A stretch of DNA of 64,000 nucleotides from Nemertoderma westbladi (Eukaryota; Xenacoelomorpha; Nemertodermatida; Nemertodermatidae): contig JAUCBJ010006691.1 in NCBI GenBank assembly GCA_032718475.1, positions 62,001-126,000 of the forward strand, in the 5' to 3' direction. The first letter of the stretch is position 1. Every line of letters starts with the position of its first letter. The position numbers and the translations under genes were made by a program. Under the pieces are notes generated by a model. The model did no database searches and was not told where the DNA came from. It was given only the letters and a program-made list of their open reading frames with translations. Positions 35,715 to 47,308 of this stretch are shown here, one piece after another.

Positions 35715-35912
35715 TATTTGCGTCCAATTTCCCCTGGAGAGAGATGAATTTTTATTGCGTCCAATTTCCCCTGGAGAGAGATGAATTTTTATTGCGTCCA
35801 ATTTCCCCTGGAGAGAGATGAATTTTTATTGCGTCCAGTTTCCCCTGGAGAGGGATGAATTTTTATTGCGTCCAATTTCCCCTGGAGAGGGATTAATTTT
35901 TATTGCGTCGTT
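35715..35912 (+). repeat. 37-bp tandem repeat, about 5 units
   Basis: The unit ATTGCGTCCAATTTCCCCTG + GAGAGAGATGAATTTTT is repeated about five times with few changes, directly after the dispersed repeat. Confidence 0.93.
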
Positions 35913-37058
35913 TCCCCACATATCCGTGGTTTAATGTTTTAATTCGGGATCCGGGATAAATGGTAAATGTTACAAGTAAATCAAATTTTGTAGGTATTAG
36001 AAAAATATACAAGGATAAAAGTAATTCATTGATATTAAATTTCAATTTAAAAATAATTAAAAATCAGTTAGATAGTTAGATAAGAATCGTGGTAAAATTA
36101 AATTAAAAATGGTGGTAACACTAGTTAGAATGCCAGGAGCGATAGAGAAGAGCAGAATGGGCAAACTTGGGCGTGGTAGCGATCGGAGCACGGGTTGGAG
36201 CAAAATATACAATAGCGCTATACAATATAGCGGGAGTAATGGATGCGGGTTCGAGCAGAGAGTTTGAAATGAAACCCGTGGATGGTGGTGTGCATAAGAA
36301 GTTAAACTGAGTTAAACTCATAACTCACTCCGACCGGTTATGACTACGAGTTTAAAATCCAGCAAATAAATCAATTCGAGAAATTAAATAAGCCGTTTCA
36401 TTCCATGTTCATAATTAAGACAAATATTTTTTCTTTAAAAAAAATCCCCTTTATTGCCCGAAAAGGGCGGTCAGGAAAGACTTAATGTCCATACTTTATT
36501 ACTCGGGAAAAAGTTGTTTTACTATTAATTCTAGAGGTATTTTATTTATTGTATATTGTGGGGCGAGTGAGAACTGCGAGCCATCAGCAAACTGCCATAG
36601 TATAATTATAATTGTTCGCTAAGATCTCGTGTCTTAACTACATAAACCAATATTGGATATTGAGTTCTGTTTTGGAGTTCGCCTTGCAGACACTAGAGTT
36701 GCAATAACTTTTTGAGTGTGGGAGTGGATTTTGCTCAAATTACTTGCAAACCTTTTCCACTTTCAACACATGTAATAAAGTTTAAGAAACACCAAAACTA
36801 TTCTATATCCCGGACGAAAAAAAGTAAAATCAATGCAATCCTATGGGTAGTGGTTACGTTTCTTCTTTATGAAAAAAAGTCCTACTCGAATAACATCACT
36901 ATTTTTGGCCTTGTTGAATAATGGGGAATTAATTATTAATAGATACCCGTTCTAACTACTAACTACAGTACATCGCATAACCATGGGAACTAGAACTCCA
37001 TTAGCTACTTATATTCTTTACTTCTTAAAATATTTAAGTACCTAGGTAGAAAGAAACA
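35913..37058. other. spacer before the PC4-domain gene
   Basis: I found no supported gene. At 36448-36475 CTTTATTGCCCGAAAAGGGCGGTCA resembles the TTTATTGTCCGC hairpins at 57157-57277. Just before the PC4 start, TACCTAG|GTAGAAAGAAACA could be the acceptor of a 5' UTR intron; this is a guess. Confidence 0.4.
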
Positions 37059-37574
37059 ATGAGTGCTGGCAGCAGTAGCAGTACTGATACACCGTGGCCG
37101 GAAAGTATCCCAAAAAACGCACTGAAAAAAGGCGAGATTAAGGAATATCGAGACGAATCTCTTAGTACAGATTCCGATTCGGACAACCGAAAGGATGGAA
37201 GAAGAACCCACCGAAACAGAAAACATTTCGCTCATAAAATAGCGCTAAGGAAAGGCGAAATCGAAGACGAATCACCAGCAGGCGAGGCGTCAGCTACGTC
37301 ATCGGAGAATGAGACGCCAACTCTATTCAAAATCGATAAGAACAGATTCGTTTCGGTCCGTGAAAATATCAACGAAGATATATCCATCGATATCTCGGAA
37401 TATCGCGTACGGAACGGGAAGCCATGGGGGAAGATTTCAAGAAAGATGAGGGGCATAGAGTTGACGTTAGGTCAATGGGAACGTCTTAAAACCAACATTA
37501 AAAATATCGATAGGGAAATACGAAAAATACGGTACGTGTGCGAAATGGGACCCGTCCATAATGGGAAAAATTAA
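37059..37574 (+). CDS. PC4 (SUB1)-domain transcriptional coactivator-like protein
   Basis: 171 residues in one exon. The C-terminal part, from about residue 92, is a PC4 domain: LFKIDKNRFVSVRENINEDI, SIDISEYRV, KISRKMRGIELTLGQWERLK and IDREIRKI. It matches human PC4 FQIGKMRYVSVR, VLIDIREY, GISLNPEQWSQLK and IDDAVRKL. PC4/SUB1 binds single-stranded DNA through this beta-rich dimeric fold and assists RNA polymerase II transcription and genome stability. The N-terminal part is Ser-rich and charged, like SUB1, but longer and internally duplicated (ALKKGEIKEYRDES and ALRKGEIEDESPAGE). Lys, Arg and aromatic residues of the DNA-binding face appear conserved. Whether it is the SUB1 orthologue or a paralogue is unclear. 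Confidence 0.85.
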   Translation: MSAGSSSSTDTPWPESIPKNALKKGEIKEYRDESLSTDSDSDNRKDGRRTHRNRKHFAHKIALRKGEIEDESPAGEASATSSENETPTLFKIDKNRFVSVRENINEDISIDISEYRVRNGKPWGKISRKMRGIELTLGQWERLKTNIKNIDREIRKIRYVCEMGPVHNGKN

Positions 37575-39325
37575 GAATTCCGCACGTGACTACATTCTTT
37601 CTAAGAGTTCCACCCCTAAATACATATTGTTCATTACATTTTGGGAGCACTTTCGTTATTTATCCCAGCCATAATTTCAATAATTATCCGCCCAAATGCC
37701 CAAATTTCCATGTAATTTATACAACGGGCACTTATCTATGCCCAAATAAAAAAAATTGATAAATTATATTAGTGATTATAATCGGTTTTTATCATCATGT
37801 TTTTTGTTCTAGAACAAATATTTTACCCTCTGACAGTAAAATGGTAGCCAGTAATTTTGATTTTGTGTTAGCTAGTACTTTGTATTACTGAGTGAAAAAA
37901 ATCATAATTATAAAATTAAAAAAAAATACCAACTTTTTCTTCTGAAAATGTCTTTTATTATGACGTTTTTTGTTCTGGAACAAATATTTGGCCACCTGAC
38001 AAAAAGATGATAACTAGAAATTTTGATTTTGTGTTAGCTAGTAATTTTGATTAGCTAGTAAAAAAATTAAAATTGTAATTTAATCCTCAAATATATATTA
38101 GCCAATATCGACAATTAGGGGTTTATTATAATGTCGTAATTCGTTACCCGCCAATAATTGTTAAAATAATGTCATTGATTGTTTTTCGATTTTTACAGTA
38201 CCAGGAGTAAAAAAAATATTAAGAAATAAATAAATCTTAAATTACCTCATGGCTACAGTTCGTGGCTACATTTTTATGATAGTTATTGTAAAAATAACAT
38301 TATAAAAATACAAACAAAGTAAAAGCAAATCCTTATTTTTTATCCAGAGGTGGAAACTCTTCACGAAATGAACGACTTTAGAGGGCGATATTTTTATTAA
38401 TTAATAACTTCATAATTAGTTCACAATTAATTCATTAATAACTAAGAAAAAACTAATATTTATTTTTACTTCAAAAATTTCTGGATTTCTATTAGTTTAT
38501 TTTTTTAACTTCTTAGATGCTAAAAAAATATGGGAAATATGAGCGACTAAAAAATTAAATAAAAAACTTTCTCTAACCAAAAAAGTCGTCAACATTCTAG
38601 AATGATTATACACTCACATAAAGTGTCACTAAAATATAAAACATCCAGAAATTCTGGCGGTCGCGGTGCCCATATCGCATCTACGTAGAAACAAGTAGTT
38701 GGAGAGAAGCTGCAGTTCTACAAAGCGACAGAAGAAGTGTGTGCGGGAGAATCAACAACGGCTATTTGGGTATAATATGTAACGTCTTCGGTTCCATTTC
38801 CACGATAAACAACCAAGTTTTATCAGAAAAATACAATAATTTACTATTTTAAACAATTTATTTATTATTATCTTTGATAAAATATCATGAAATGTAATAT
38901 TTAAGGTTTATATTATAAAGAATAACAACATAGTAAATACAACATGGATATTAAACAGAAACATAAAACTAACTCGATATATGAAATATAACTTTATTAC
39001 TTCGTCGATATATAAATTGCACATCGCCAGAAAGTCATTGCGTTAAATATTATTGCATAGAATTTAAGTTCTCATTGTATAATAAAAGGTAGAACTTATT
39101 ATCCGCACTCAGTCAAGGCGACGAATATACTGATAGTTACGGTAGTTGAATTATTTAAACCTCATCTACTTATAGTACAGCGGATACACGCTAGAGTTTA
39201 CGGAGGTTGGAACAGAAATCAAACGGCCGGGGGATCAAACCTTCAACAGCTGTTCGGATTATTACTAACTTAAAGAAAATGATGAGTAAAGTTGATAAAA
39301 CTTGCAGTCTGTTGTCTTATAGATA
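37575..39325. other. AT-rich intergenic region
   Basis: I see no supported gene. It includes a diverged tandem duplication sharing TTTTTTGTTCT.GAACAAATA and GATTTTGTGTTAGCTAGTA (about 37797-37885 and 37971-38060). It lies between convergent PC4-domain and MCM7 genes, so it should hold both 3' UTRs. Confidence 0.5.
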
Positions 39326-40760
39326 CTAAACGAAAGTAATCTCAGTTTTACTTTGGTTCACTTGTATAATATTGTACCTCAGGTAGTCCTGGAGAGTTTC
39401 CTCGTACTGATCCGGGGTGTAGCCCTTCGCGAGACAACGTCGCAAGGCGTCGTCGTAACTAACGACCTGCGACCCCGTTGTGGCGACGGCGCTGAACCCC
39501 GGCAACATATCCCGAACCACTGCGAACACTCCGTCCTTGAACCCTCTCGGGGCGGCCTCGTTAACCCCACCGGATAGGGAATCTTTACTCGACTCCATCA
39601 AACGAATCGCCTCTCCTACGTCTTCCCTCTCGACGCGATCGGCTAATCGCAGCCTCGCTAACGCGGTAGCCAATCGTAGTATCGAAAGCAGCGTACGCGC
39701 GCTGGTAAACGCGCTATCACGCGCGTTATTCCGCGCTTCTTTACGCATCTCAACGTACGAGGACGTTATGTAGCCGGTCAACTCCTCCGGTACTATCGGG
39801 TTCTTCCTGCGACACAACGCGATGTAACGCCGCATCAGCCTCATATCCAACGGGGTGAATCTCAGCGGGGGCTGCCGCTCGTAGCGGTGGACGTACGCGA
39901 TGTGCTGAGCCAGGAGGTTGTCGTTGTCGCGGTTGGGGCGATCTTGGATCAACCAAAGGATATCGAATCGAGACAACAACGCCGCGGGGAGGTCGATATT
40001 CTGCTCGATACTTCGTTTCGGGTTGTACCTCCCGTAAGCGGGGTTCGCAGCCGCGAGGATCGCCACACGAGCGTTCAACGACGTCATAATGCCGGCCTTC
40101 GCTATGGAGATAGTCTGCTGCTCCATAACCTCGTGGATACACACGCGATCAGCTTCCATCATCTTATCGAACTCGTCGATACAACAAACCCCTCCGTCCG
40201 CGAGAACTAAAGCCCCGCCTTCCAGTACCATCTCGCCGGTTAGCGGGTCCTTCATTACGGCGGCGGTTAGACCGACCCCAGAGCTGCCGCGACCCGTGGT
40301 ATACTGACTGCGCGGCGCTAAACGGTCTATAAACCCGAGGAGTTGACTCTTAGCAACCCCGGGGTCACCCATCAAACAGATGTTGATAGACCCACGAATC
40401 TTCATACCTTTAGGATTCCTGTCGACTCCACCAACTAGGAGTAACAACAACGCCTTCTTTATATCCTCGTGTCCGTAAATCTCTGGGGCTATCGATATCG
40501 CGAGTTTATCGTAGAAGTCTTCCTCGTTGACGGCCGCCTCCAACTCTTCCTCAGTGAGATCCCCCACCTCGGCTTCTTCGTCTTCCGTTTTGTTGATCCG
40601 GACGATCCGATGGCAGTCCAGGAAGGTTTCTGAGAGCAGCCCGGATTGCATCGCGCGGAAGCCCTCCTTGACGGAGGGCATAAAGACCCCGGTTACCAGG
40701 ACGTGGTTGCCTGGTTCCGCGCACCGTGTGTTCTCCCCCCGTGCGTGGATTGTAAGCAAC
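39326..40760 (-). CDS. MCM7: MCM7, exon 3 (AAA+ helicase domain and C-terminus)
   Basis: The acceptor is GCCTTATAG|G at 40760; the first base completes Arg254 split from exon 2. The exon encodes the remaining 478 residues: the end of the N-terminal OB domain ([20 protein letters not shown]), Walker A GDPGVAKS (about residues 385-392), [15 protein letters not shown], Walker B CCIDEFDK, sensor-1 region [10 protein letters not shown], arginine finger LLSRFD, and the C-terminal helical region ending EITFV as in vertebrate MCM7 (RITFV). With exons 1 and 2 the protein is 731 residues (human 719). MCM7 is a subunit of the MCM2-7 replicative helicase. Upstream of the acceptor, intron repeats translate to spurious hydrophobic protein. 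Confidence 0.97.
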
Positions 40761-41335
40761 CTATAAGGCAAAAAGTAAAGTAACAAGGAAATAAAGTAGA
40801 GTAACAAGGAAGTAAAGTAGAGTAAGAAGGCAATAAAGTAGAGTAATGAAGCAATAAAGTAGAGTAACAAGAAAACCAGTTAAATAACTGGGAGCAAATC
40901 TTGGGATAGGAGTAGCGCCCACCCCTACCCTCGGGTAGCAGCTATCGAAAGAGGAGCCTTCGGGTAGCCTCCGGCTTCGGCCGACTGTTTGCTTGAACAA
41001 GGAAATAAAGTAGAGTAAGAAGGCAATAAAGTAGAGTAATGAAGCAATAAAGTAGAGTAAGAAGGCAATAAAGTAGAGTAATGAAGCAATAAAGTAGAGT
41101 AACAAGGAAATAAAGTAGAGTAAGAAGGCAATAAAGTAGAGTAATGAAGCAATAAAGTAGAGTAACAAGGAAATAAAGTAGAGTAAGAAGGCAATAAAGT
41201 AGAGTAATGAAGCAATAAAGTAGAGTAACAAGGAAATAAAGTAGAGTAAGAAGGCAATAAAGTAGAGTAATGAAGCAATAAAGTAGAGTAACAAGGAAAT
41301 AAAGTAGAGTAAGAAGGCAATAAGTAAAGGAAAAA
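40761..41335 (-). repeat. pyrimidine-rich tandem repeat of MCM7 intron 2, abutting the 3' splice site
   Basis: Short units (sense strand CTCTACTTTATTGCCTTCTT / ACTCTACTTTATTTCCTTGTT / CTACTTTATTGCTTCATTA) run from about 41325 to the acceptor. The last diverged unit, TTACTTTACTTTTTGCC + TTATAG, forms the polypyrimidine tract and AG of the real acceptor. The array is interrupted at about 40878-40997 by a foreign segment. Open frames across it encode only LLYFI-type repeat protein. Confidence 0.9.
40878..40997 (-). mobile_element. single-unit copy of the GC-rich element expanded in MCM7 intron 1
   Basis: Read on the minus strand it runs CAAGCAAACAGTCGGCCGAA, GGCTACCCGAAGGCTCCTC, TTTCGATAGCTGCTACCCGA, one GGTAGGGGTGGGCGCTACTC unit, then TTTGCTCCCAGTTATTTAAC + TGGT. 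The same left and right ends flank the large array at 42475-45530 on the plus strand. It sits inside the pyrimidine-rich array, so it inserted after that array formed. Confidence 0.75.
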
Positions 41336-41616
41336 ATACGAGAATTGTTAACAGTAATTAAATGTATTTGTCGAAACAGAACATTGTTTTTCATATTTGG
41401 GCGATTTAAAATAATTCGAACGAAAGAAAGCTAAAGAAAGGGTAGTGAGTTCAATTATTAACAATTTAGATATAAAACAAATCCCCATATGTGGCAACAC
41501 TAAGAAACAATACAAGTTGAAAGTTAATTTAATTAAACTTATAATTTGCTCTCAAAAGACAAGCTTTGTATTATTTCTATGAACTGACTGCTCATCTATA
41601 GCTCGATGAAACCCAC

Positions 41617-41966
41617 CTAGGTATATTCCCTACAGGAACATTATCGGAATGTTCCTGAATCTTTAGTTCCTGAAACTTGACGAACTTTGAGCCGCGCGTC
41701 TGCAGATAGAGGCGGCCCCCCGACCGGTTACTCCGACACTGGGTCGACTTGCAGACGGCTTCCGGCATGAAGGTCATCCCGCCCCCCACCGGTTGGTAGG
41801 TCTCGCACCCGCACTGGTCGCACGTGTACGTGGCCACCTGTATCATCGGTTTCACCTCAGTGCATCGGGTCACTATACCCCGGATGGTAACCAGTCTACC
41901 GATATCCTTACTGCCGATATCCCGGATAACAGCGGGTTTATCCAAGGAACGGGCCTTTAAGTAAAC
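41617..41966 (-). CDS. MCM7: MCM7, exon 2 (zinc-binding N-terminal domain)
   Basis: The acceptor is TTTCCCTAG|GTTTAC at 41966 and the donor CCTAG|GTGGGT at 41617. The exon encodes [37 protein letters not shown], the zinc-binding cysteines CDQC and CKSTQC, and [20 protein letters not shown] then [13 protein letters not shown]. This matches the MCM7 N-terminal domain that forms the double-hexamer interface. It joins exon 1 in phase 0 (RFE|VYLK) and exon 3 through a split Arg codon AG|G. Confidence 0.95.
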
Positions 41967-42474
41967 CTAGGGAAATTAATCGAACCTATTAGAGTAAGAC
42001 TGAGTAGATATTAAATGAGAGTGAACTAGAAAATTCCTTCAGCTAATAGAGTACCTGTGTCCTGGGCACTTTGTCTGTTCATGGAATTTTTACTTTACAT
42101 ATTTAACCACAAGCGTTTCTGTTTAATAAAGTCCCCGTCGGTATTAGACTATTAACCCACTTACTTTTCTACGCTATACAGATGTTTCTTGCTATTTACA
42201 TAATTAGTGGGGCATTAGTTAATATAATAATGGCGCCTGTTATACAAGGAACGGTAACGGTATATAATGGGGCCAATTTACTGCACTAAGCTCGGCTACT
42301 ATAAATATAAAATACAGCGCAATTATGTGGCCAACCCCCGGGAAGGTGAGAAAAACTTTGTCGGTTATTTATATAATTAAAGCAAAAAATTACAAAATAA
42401 TGTTTTATATGTTTATTTGATATCAATGAAATCTGATCATTAGTTGATATCACAGCATGTGGTTTGATATCGAT

Positions 42475-45400
42475 AAAGCTGCAAGCAGAAATCGGTCGAG
42501 GCCGGAGGCGCGGAGGCGACCCGAAGGCTCCTCCTTCGATAGCTGCTACCCGAAGGTAGGGGTGGGCGCTACTCCTATCTGTTACCCGAAGGAAGGTTGG
42601 TGTGGGCGCTACTCCTATCTGCTACCCGAAGGTAGGGGTGGGCGCTACTCCTATCTGTTACCCGAAGGAAGGTTGGTGTGGGCGCTACTCCTATCTGTTA
42701 CCCGAAGGTAGGGGTGGGCGCTACTCCTATCTGCTACCCGAAGGCAGGGGTGGGCGCTACTCCTATCTGTTACCCGAAGGAAGGTTGGTGTGGGCGCTAC
42801 TCCTATCTGTTACCCGAAGGAAGGTTGGGATGGGCGCTACTCCTATCTGTTACCCGAAGGAAGGTTGGGATGGGCGCTACTCCTATCTGTTACCCGAAGG
42901 TAGGGGTGGGCGCTACTCCTATCTGTTACCCGAAGGAAGGTTGGGATGGGCGCTACTCCTATCTGTTACCCGAAGGCAGGGGTGGGCGCTACTCCTATCT
43001 GTTACCCGAAGGAAGGTTGGGATGGGCGCTACTCCTATCTGTTACCCGAAGGAAGGTTGGTGTGGGCGCTACTCCTATCTGTTACCCGAAGGTAGGGGTG
43101 GGCGCTACTCCTATCTGCTACCCGAAGGCAGGGGTGGGCGCTACTCCTATCTGTTACCCGAAGGAAGGTTGGTGTGGGCGCTACTCCTATCTGTTACCCG
43201 AAGGAAGGTTGGGATGGGCGCTACTCCTATCTGTTACCCGAAGGAAGGTTGGGGTGGGCGCTACTCCTATCTGGTACCCAAAGGAAGGTTGGTGTGGGCG
43301 CTACTCCTATCTGTTACCCGAAGGTAGGGGTGGGCGCTACTCCTATCTGCTACCCGAAGGCAGGGGTGGGCGCTACTCCTATCTGTTACCCGAAGGAAGG
43401 TTGGTGTGGGCGCTACTCCTATCTGTTACCCGAAGGAAGGTTGGGATGGGCGCTACTCCTATCTGTTACCCGAAGGAAGGTTGGTGTGGGCGCTACTCCT
43501 ATCTGTTACCCGAAGGAAGGTTGGTGTGGGCGCTACTCCTATCTGTTACCCGAAGGTAGGGGTGGGCGCTACTCCTATCTGCTACCCGAAGGTAGGGGTG
43601 GGCGCTACTCCTATCTGCTACCCGAAGGCAGGGGTGGGCGCTACTCCTATCTGCTACCCGAGGGTAGGAGTGGGCGCTACTCCTATCTGCTCTGCTACCC
43701 GAAGGTAGGAGTGAGCGCTACTCCTATCTGCTCTGCTACCCGAAGGCAGGGGTGGGCGCTACTCCTATCTGCTACCCGAAGGCAGGGGTGGGCGCTACTC
43801 CTATCTGTTACCCGAAGGAAGGTTGGTGTGGGCGCTACTCCTATCTGTTACCCGAAGGAAGGTTGGGATGGGCGCTACTCCTATCTGTTACCCGAAGGAA
43901 GGTTGGTGTGGGCGCTACTCCTATCTGTTACCCGAAGGTAGGGGTGGGCGCTACTCCTATCTGCTACCCGAAGGTAGGGGTGGGCGCTACTCCTATCTGG
44001 TACCCGAATGTTGGTGTGGGCGCTACTCCTATCTGCTACCCGAAGGTAGGGGTGGGCGCTACTCCTATCTGCTACCCGAAGGCAGGGGTGGGCGCTACTC
44101 CTATCTGCTACCCGAGGGTAGGAGTGGGCGCTACTCCTATCTGCTCTGCTACCCGAAGGTAGGAGTGAGCGCTACTCCTATCTGCTCTGCTACCCGAAGG
44201 TAGGGGTGGTCGCTACTCCTATCTGCTACCCGAAGGTAGGGGTTGGCGCTACTCCTATCTGTTACCCGAAGGAAGGTTGGTGTGGGCGCTACTCCTATCT
44301 GCTACCCGAAGGTTGGTGTGGGCGCTACTCCTATCTGCTACCCGAAGGTAGGAGTGGGCGCTACTCCTATCTGCTACCCGAAGGTAGGGGTGGGCGCTAC
44401 TCCTATCTGCTACCCGAAGGTAGGAGTGGGCGCTACTCCTATCTGTTACCCAAGGTAGGGGTGGGCGCTACTCCTATATCTGCTACCCGAAGGTTGGGAT
44501 GGGCGCTACTCCTATATCTGCTACCCGAAGGTAGGGACGGGCGCTACTCCTATCTGCTACCCGAAGGTTGGTGTGGGCGCTACTCCTATCTGCTACCCGA
44601 GGGTAGGGGTGGGCGCTACTCCTATCTGCTACCCGAGGGTAGGAGTGGGCGCTACTCCTATCTGCTCTGCTACCCGAAGGTAGGGGTGAGCGCTACTCCT
44701 ATCTGCTCTGCTACCCGAAGGTAGGGGTGGTCGCTACTCCTATCTGCTACCCGAAGGTAGGGGTTGGCGCTACTCCTATCTGCTACCCGAAGGTAGGGGT
44801 GGGCGCTACTCCTATCTGCTACCCGAAGGTAGGGGTGGGCGCTACTCCTATCTGCTACCCGAAGGTAGGGGTGGGCGCTAATCCTATCTGCTACACGAGG
44901 GTAGGGGTGGGCGCTACTCCTATCTACTATTATACCCGAAGGTAGGGGTGGTCGCTACTCCTATCTGCTACCCGAAGGTAGGGGTGGGCGCTACTCATAT
45001 CTGCTACCCTTATGTAGGGGTGGTCGCTACTCCTATCTGCTACCCGAGGGTAGGTGTGGGCGCTACTCCTATCTGCTACCCGAGGGTAGGTGTGGGCGCT
45101 ACTCCTATCTGCTCTGCTACCCGAAGGTAGGGGTGGGCGCTACTCCTATCTGCTACCCGAAGGAAGGGGTGGTCGCTACTCCTTATCTGCTACCCGAAGG
45201 TAGGGGTTGGCGCTACTCCTATCTGCTACCCGAAGGTAGGGGTGGGCGCTACTCCTATCTGTTACCCGAAGGTAGGGGTGGGCGCTAATCCTATCTGCTA
45301 CACGAGGGTAGGGGTGGGCGCTACTCCTATCTACTAGCCGAAGGTAGGGGTGGGCGCTACTCCTATCTGCTACACGAGGGTAGGGGTCGGCGCTACTCCT

Positions 45401-45530
45401 ATCTGCTACCCGAGGGTAGGTGTGGGCGCTACTCCTATCTGCTACCCGAGGGTAGGAGTGGGCGCTACTCCTTTCCCTTGTTTTGCTCCCAGGAATTCAA
45501 CTGGTACTCATTTTATCGACCCCGGAAGTG
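42475..45530 (+). repeat. GC-rich 36/40-bp minisatellite in MCM7 intron 1 (expanded mobile element)
   Basis: About 75-80 units of TGCTACCCGAAGGTAGGGGT + GGGCGCTACTCCTATC (36 bp) or the 40-bp form with AAGGAAGGTTGGTGTGGG; CTCTGC and other insertions occur. Left edge: GCAAGCAGAAATCGGTCGAG, right edge: TTGTTTTGCTCCCAGGAATT then CAACTGGTACTCATTTTATC. These edges match the single-unit copy at 40878-40997. Open frames up to 293 codons here are repeat translation. The right-edge motif ACTGGTACTCATTTTATCGA recalls a SINE-like sequence known from molluscs, but that is from memory and weak. Confidence 0.92.
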
Positions 45531-45818
45531 GCTACTGACCGGATCCAATCACCGGACCCTCTAAATACCGTATTCTGGTATTAAAGCTTTATATTTGATT
45601 TTGATTTATAATTTACCTGTGTACTATTAATTGGCCGTACCCTTTTTGTGACCGGACCCATATTCTTGTGACATGTGTTAACTTTCGTTTATTGTTTTGG
45701 TTCCCCCAATAAGCCTCTGTAACCTTCCCCTTCAAATGGCAAATGGGTCCGGTAAAAATGAAAATGGCAATGGGTTCGGTCAAAATGGTAATGGGTCCGG
45801 TTGGAGTGCATCTGTAGT

Positions 45819-45839
45819 GGGGGGGGGGGGGGGGGGGGG
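45819..45839 (+). repeat. poly-G tract near the MCM7 exon 1 donor
   Basis: A run of 21 G (C on the MCM7 strand) lies only 16 bp inside intron 1 from the donor at 45855. It is flanked on the left by ATGGGTCCGG-type short repeats (45740-45812). A partial dispersed-repeat copy lies at 45670-45735. Confidence 0.9.
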
Positions 45840-45855
45840 TGATGGGGTCACTCAC

Positions 45856-46266
45856 CTCGAACCGCTGCGTCAGCTCTGACGGATACTTGTTCCTCGCACT
45901 CGCGTCGCCAACCTCTGCGTGTCGTTGGTCCGACATCAACCGATGCTGGATGTAAACATCCAACGGGTCCCGATGCTCCGGCTCGTGGGTCTTATACTCC
46001 GGGAGCAGCGAATCGACGGCCTCCGCGAACAGCCGAGTGTAGCGAGTGGCGTTCCGTTCCACACGAGTAGCTAGTTCGGGCTCAGCGTCCGCCAGATGGT
46101 CCAGGTCTACCGTGATGGCGGTGTCCTCTCGGTGTGCCAGACGTGTCAGCGCCCGGCCGTAGATGAAGTCTTTTGGAGCGCCCCCACCCGATTCTACGTG
46201 GTATTCGCATAGGAACTTGCGACATAGTTGTCCGTCATCCTCGTAATTGGGTCGAGTGAATGCCAT
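45856..46266 (-). CDS. MCM7: MCM7, exon 1 (N-terminus)
   Basis: 137 codons starting at the first ATG: MAFTRPNYEDDGQLCRKFLC, then FIYGRALTRLAHREDTAITV, DLDHLADAEPELATRV, NATRYTRLFAEAVDSLLPEY and DPLDVYIQHRLMSDQR. This matches the MCM7 N-terminal helical domain (YGNQLVRLAHRE, VDLDDVAEDDPELV, ARRYAKLFADAVQELLPQY, DVLDVYIEHRLM). It ends RFE in phase 0 at donor GAG|GTGAGT (45856). The next exon is 3.9 kb away, beyond the GC-rich array. Confidence 0.95.
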
Positions 46267-47308
46267 TATTGTTACCGGAACTCAATAAATACTCGGTTTG
46301 CTACCGCGGCTGGGTACAGGGGTAGAGGCGATAAAATATACGTTTATAATTTAATGAATAATCTGACAGTAAGAACAGGCTGGCTGGCAGCGTGGCAGGC
46401 CTAATTAATTGCTAATACTGTACGATATTATACTGTACGATACTGTACTATATTATATATGATATATAAGACGATATTAGATTGTTAGAGGCCAAATGTA
46501 CAGGCGGAGATGACGAGAACAACGAGGCTTGTAAAGGAGACGAGTTATACAGTTATTTCACTAAACTCATCATAAACGAACAGATGTTTTATTTTGTTCA
46601 GTAGCTGTAGCGGTACGGGGATGTTTATATCGGCTATATAATTTGGCGACCTGTTACAGTGTTAGGCGGAGGCCCTATACTTCTATACAGCTATACCGTA
46701 CATGAGCGCAACAGGAACAAGGGAAAACTTACCCTGGTAAAAATGTACCCGGCCGAAAATGTACCTTGTAATATTGGGTACGTTTCCACTAGGGATGTCC
46801 CGGAATCGATATTTTGATTCCGGCCGGAACCGGAATTCAACATGCCGGAATACCGGCCGGAACCGGAATTTTCTATAATTAATGAAATACACTAAATGAC
46901 CCATGAAACTTTACAATTTTTTGTGAACCAAATTGATTTTTTCAATATCTACAGCTAAGTTTGCTAATGAGATGAATCAGAACCTTGGGAGAATTAAGGT
47001 GGGTGGACACACCCACCTTGCGTGGCGTACACGGCTAGCGCAACGAGGTTTGTCAGTTTGTAATAGGCGAGTGACAGTACGAGTATCGGTCAGCAGGTAC
47101 TGACTGAATCAAAACGATCAGTTATATGTGAAACACCGGGTGAAAGGCGACATCCTTTCTCTCTCTGCAGCTCTGTCTCTATCTCTCTCTCTCTATCAGT
47201 CTATTGGGATTGGCTGTTCACTGGTACATGTACGGCAGCAAAGGCTATGCTATACTGCTATACCCAGCTGCCATACCAGCCCAGCATGCCGGCTGACCGG
47301 TATGCTGA
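46267..47308. other. spacer upstream of MCM7
   Basis: No supported gene. 46785-46880 has CTAGGGATGTCCCGGAATCG followed by repeated CCGGCCGGAACCGGAATT, like the end of a decayed hAT-type element (weak). A CT-rich stretch lies at 47155-47195. Confidence 0.4.

Noticed and set aside
40761-41394. Hydrophobic [11 protein letters not shown] repeats as possible membrane protein, also fused upstream of MCM7 exon 3
   Set aside because: They arise from the pyrimidine-rich intron array. The phase-consistent splice junction places the real MCM7 exon start at 40760.
42457-45538. Many open frames of GATPICYPKVGV / LLLSVTRRKVG type
   Set aside because: They are translations of the GC-rich array inside MCM7 intron 1, antisense to MCM7, shifting frame at every 40-bp unit.
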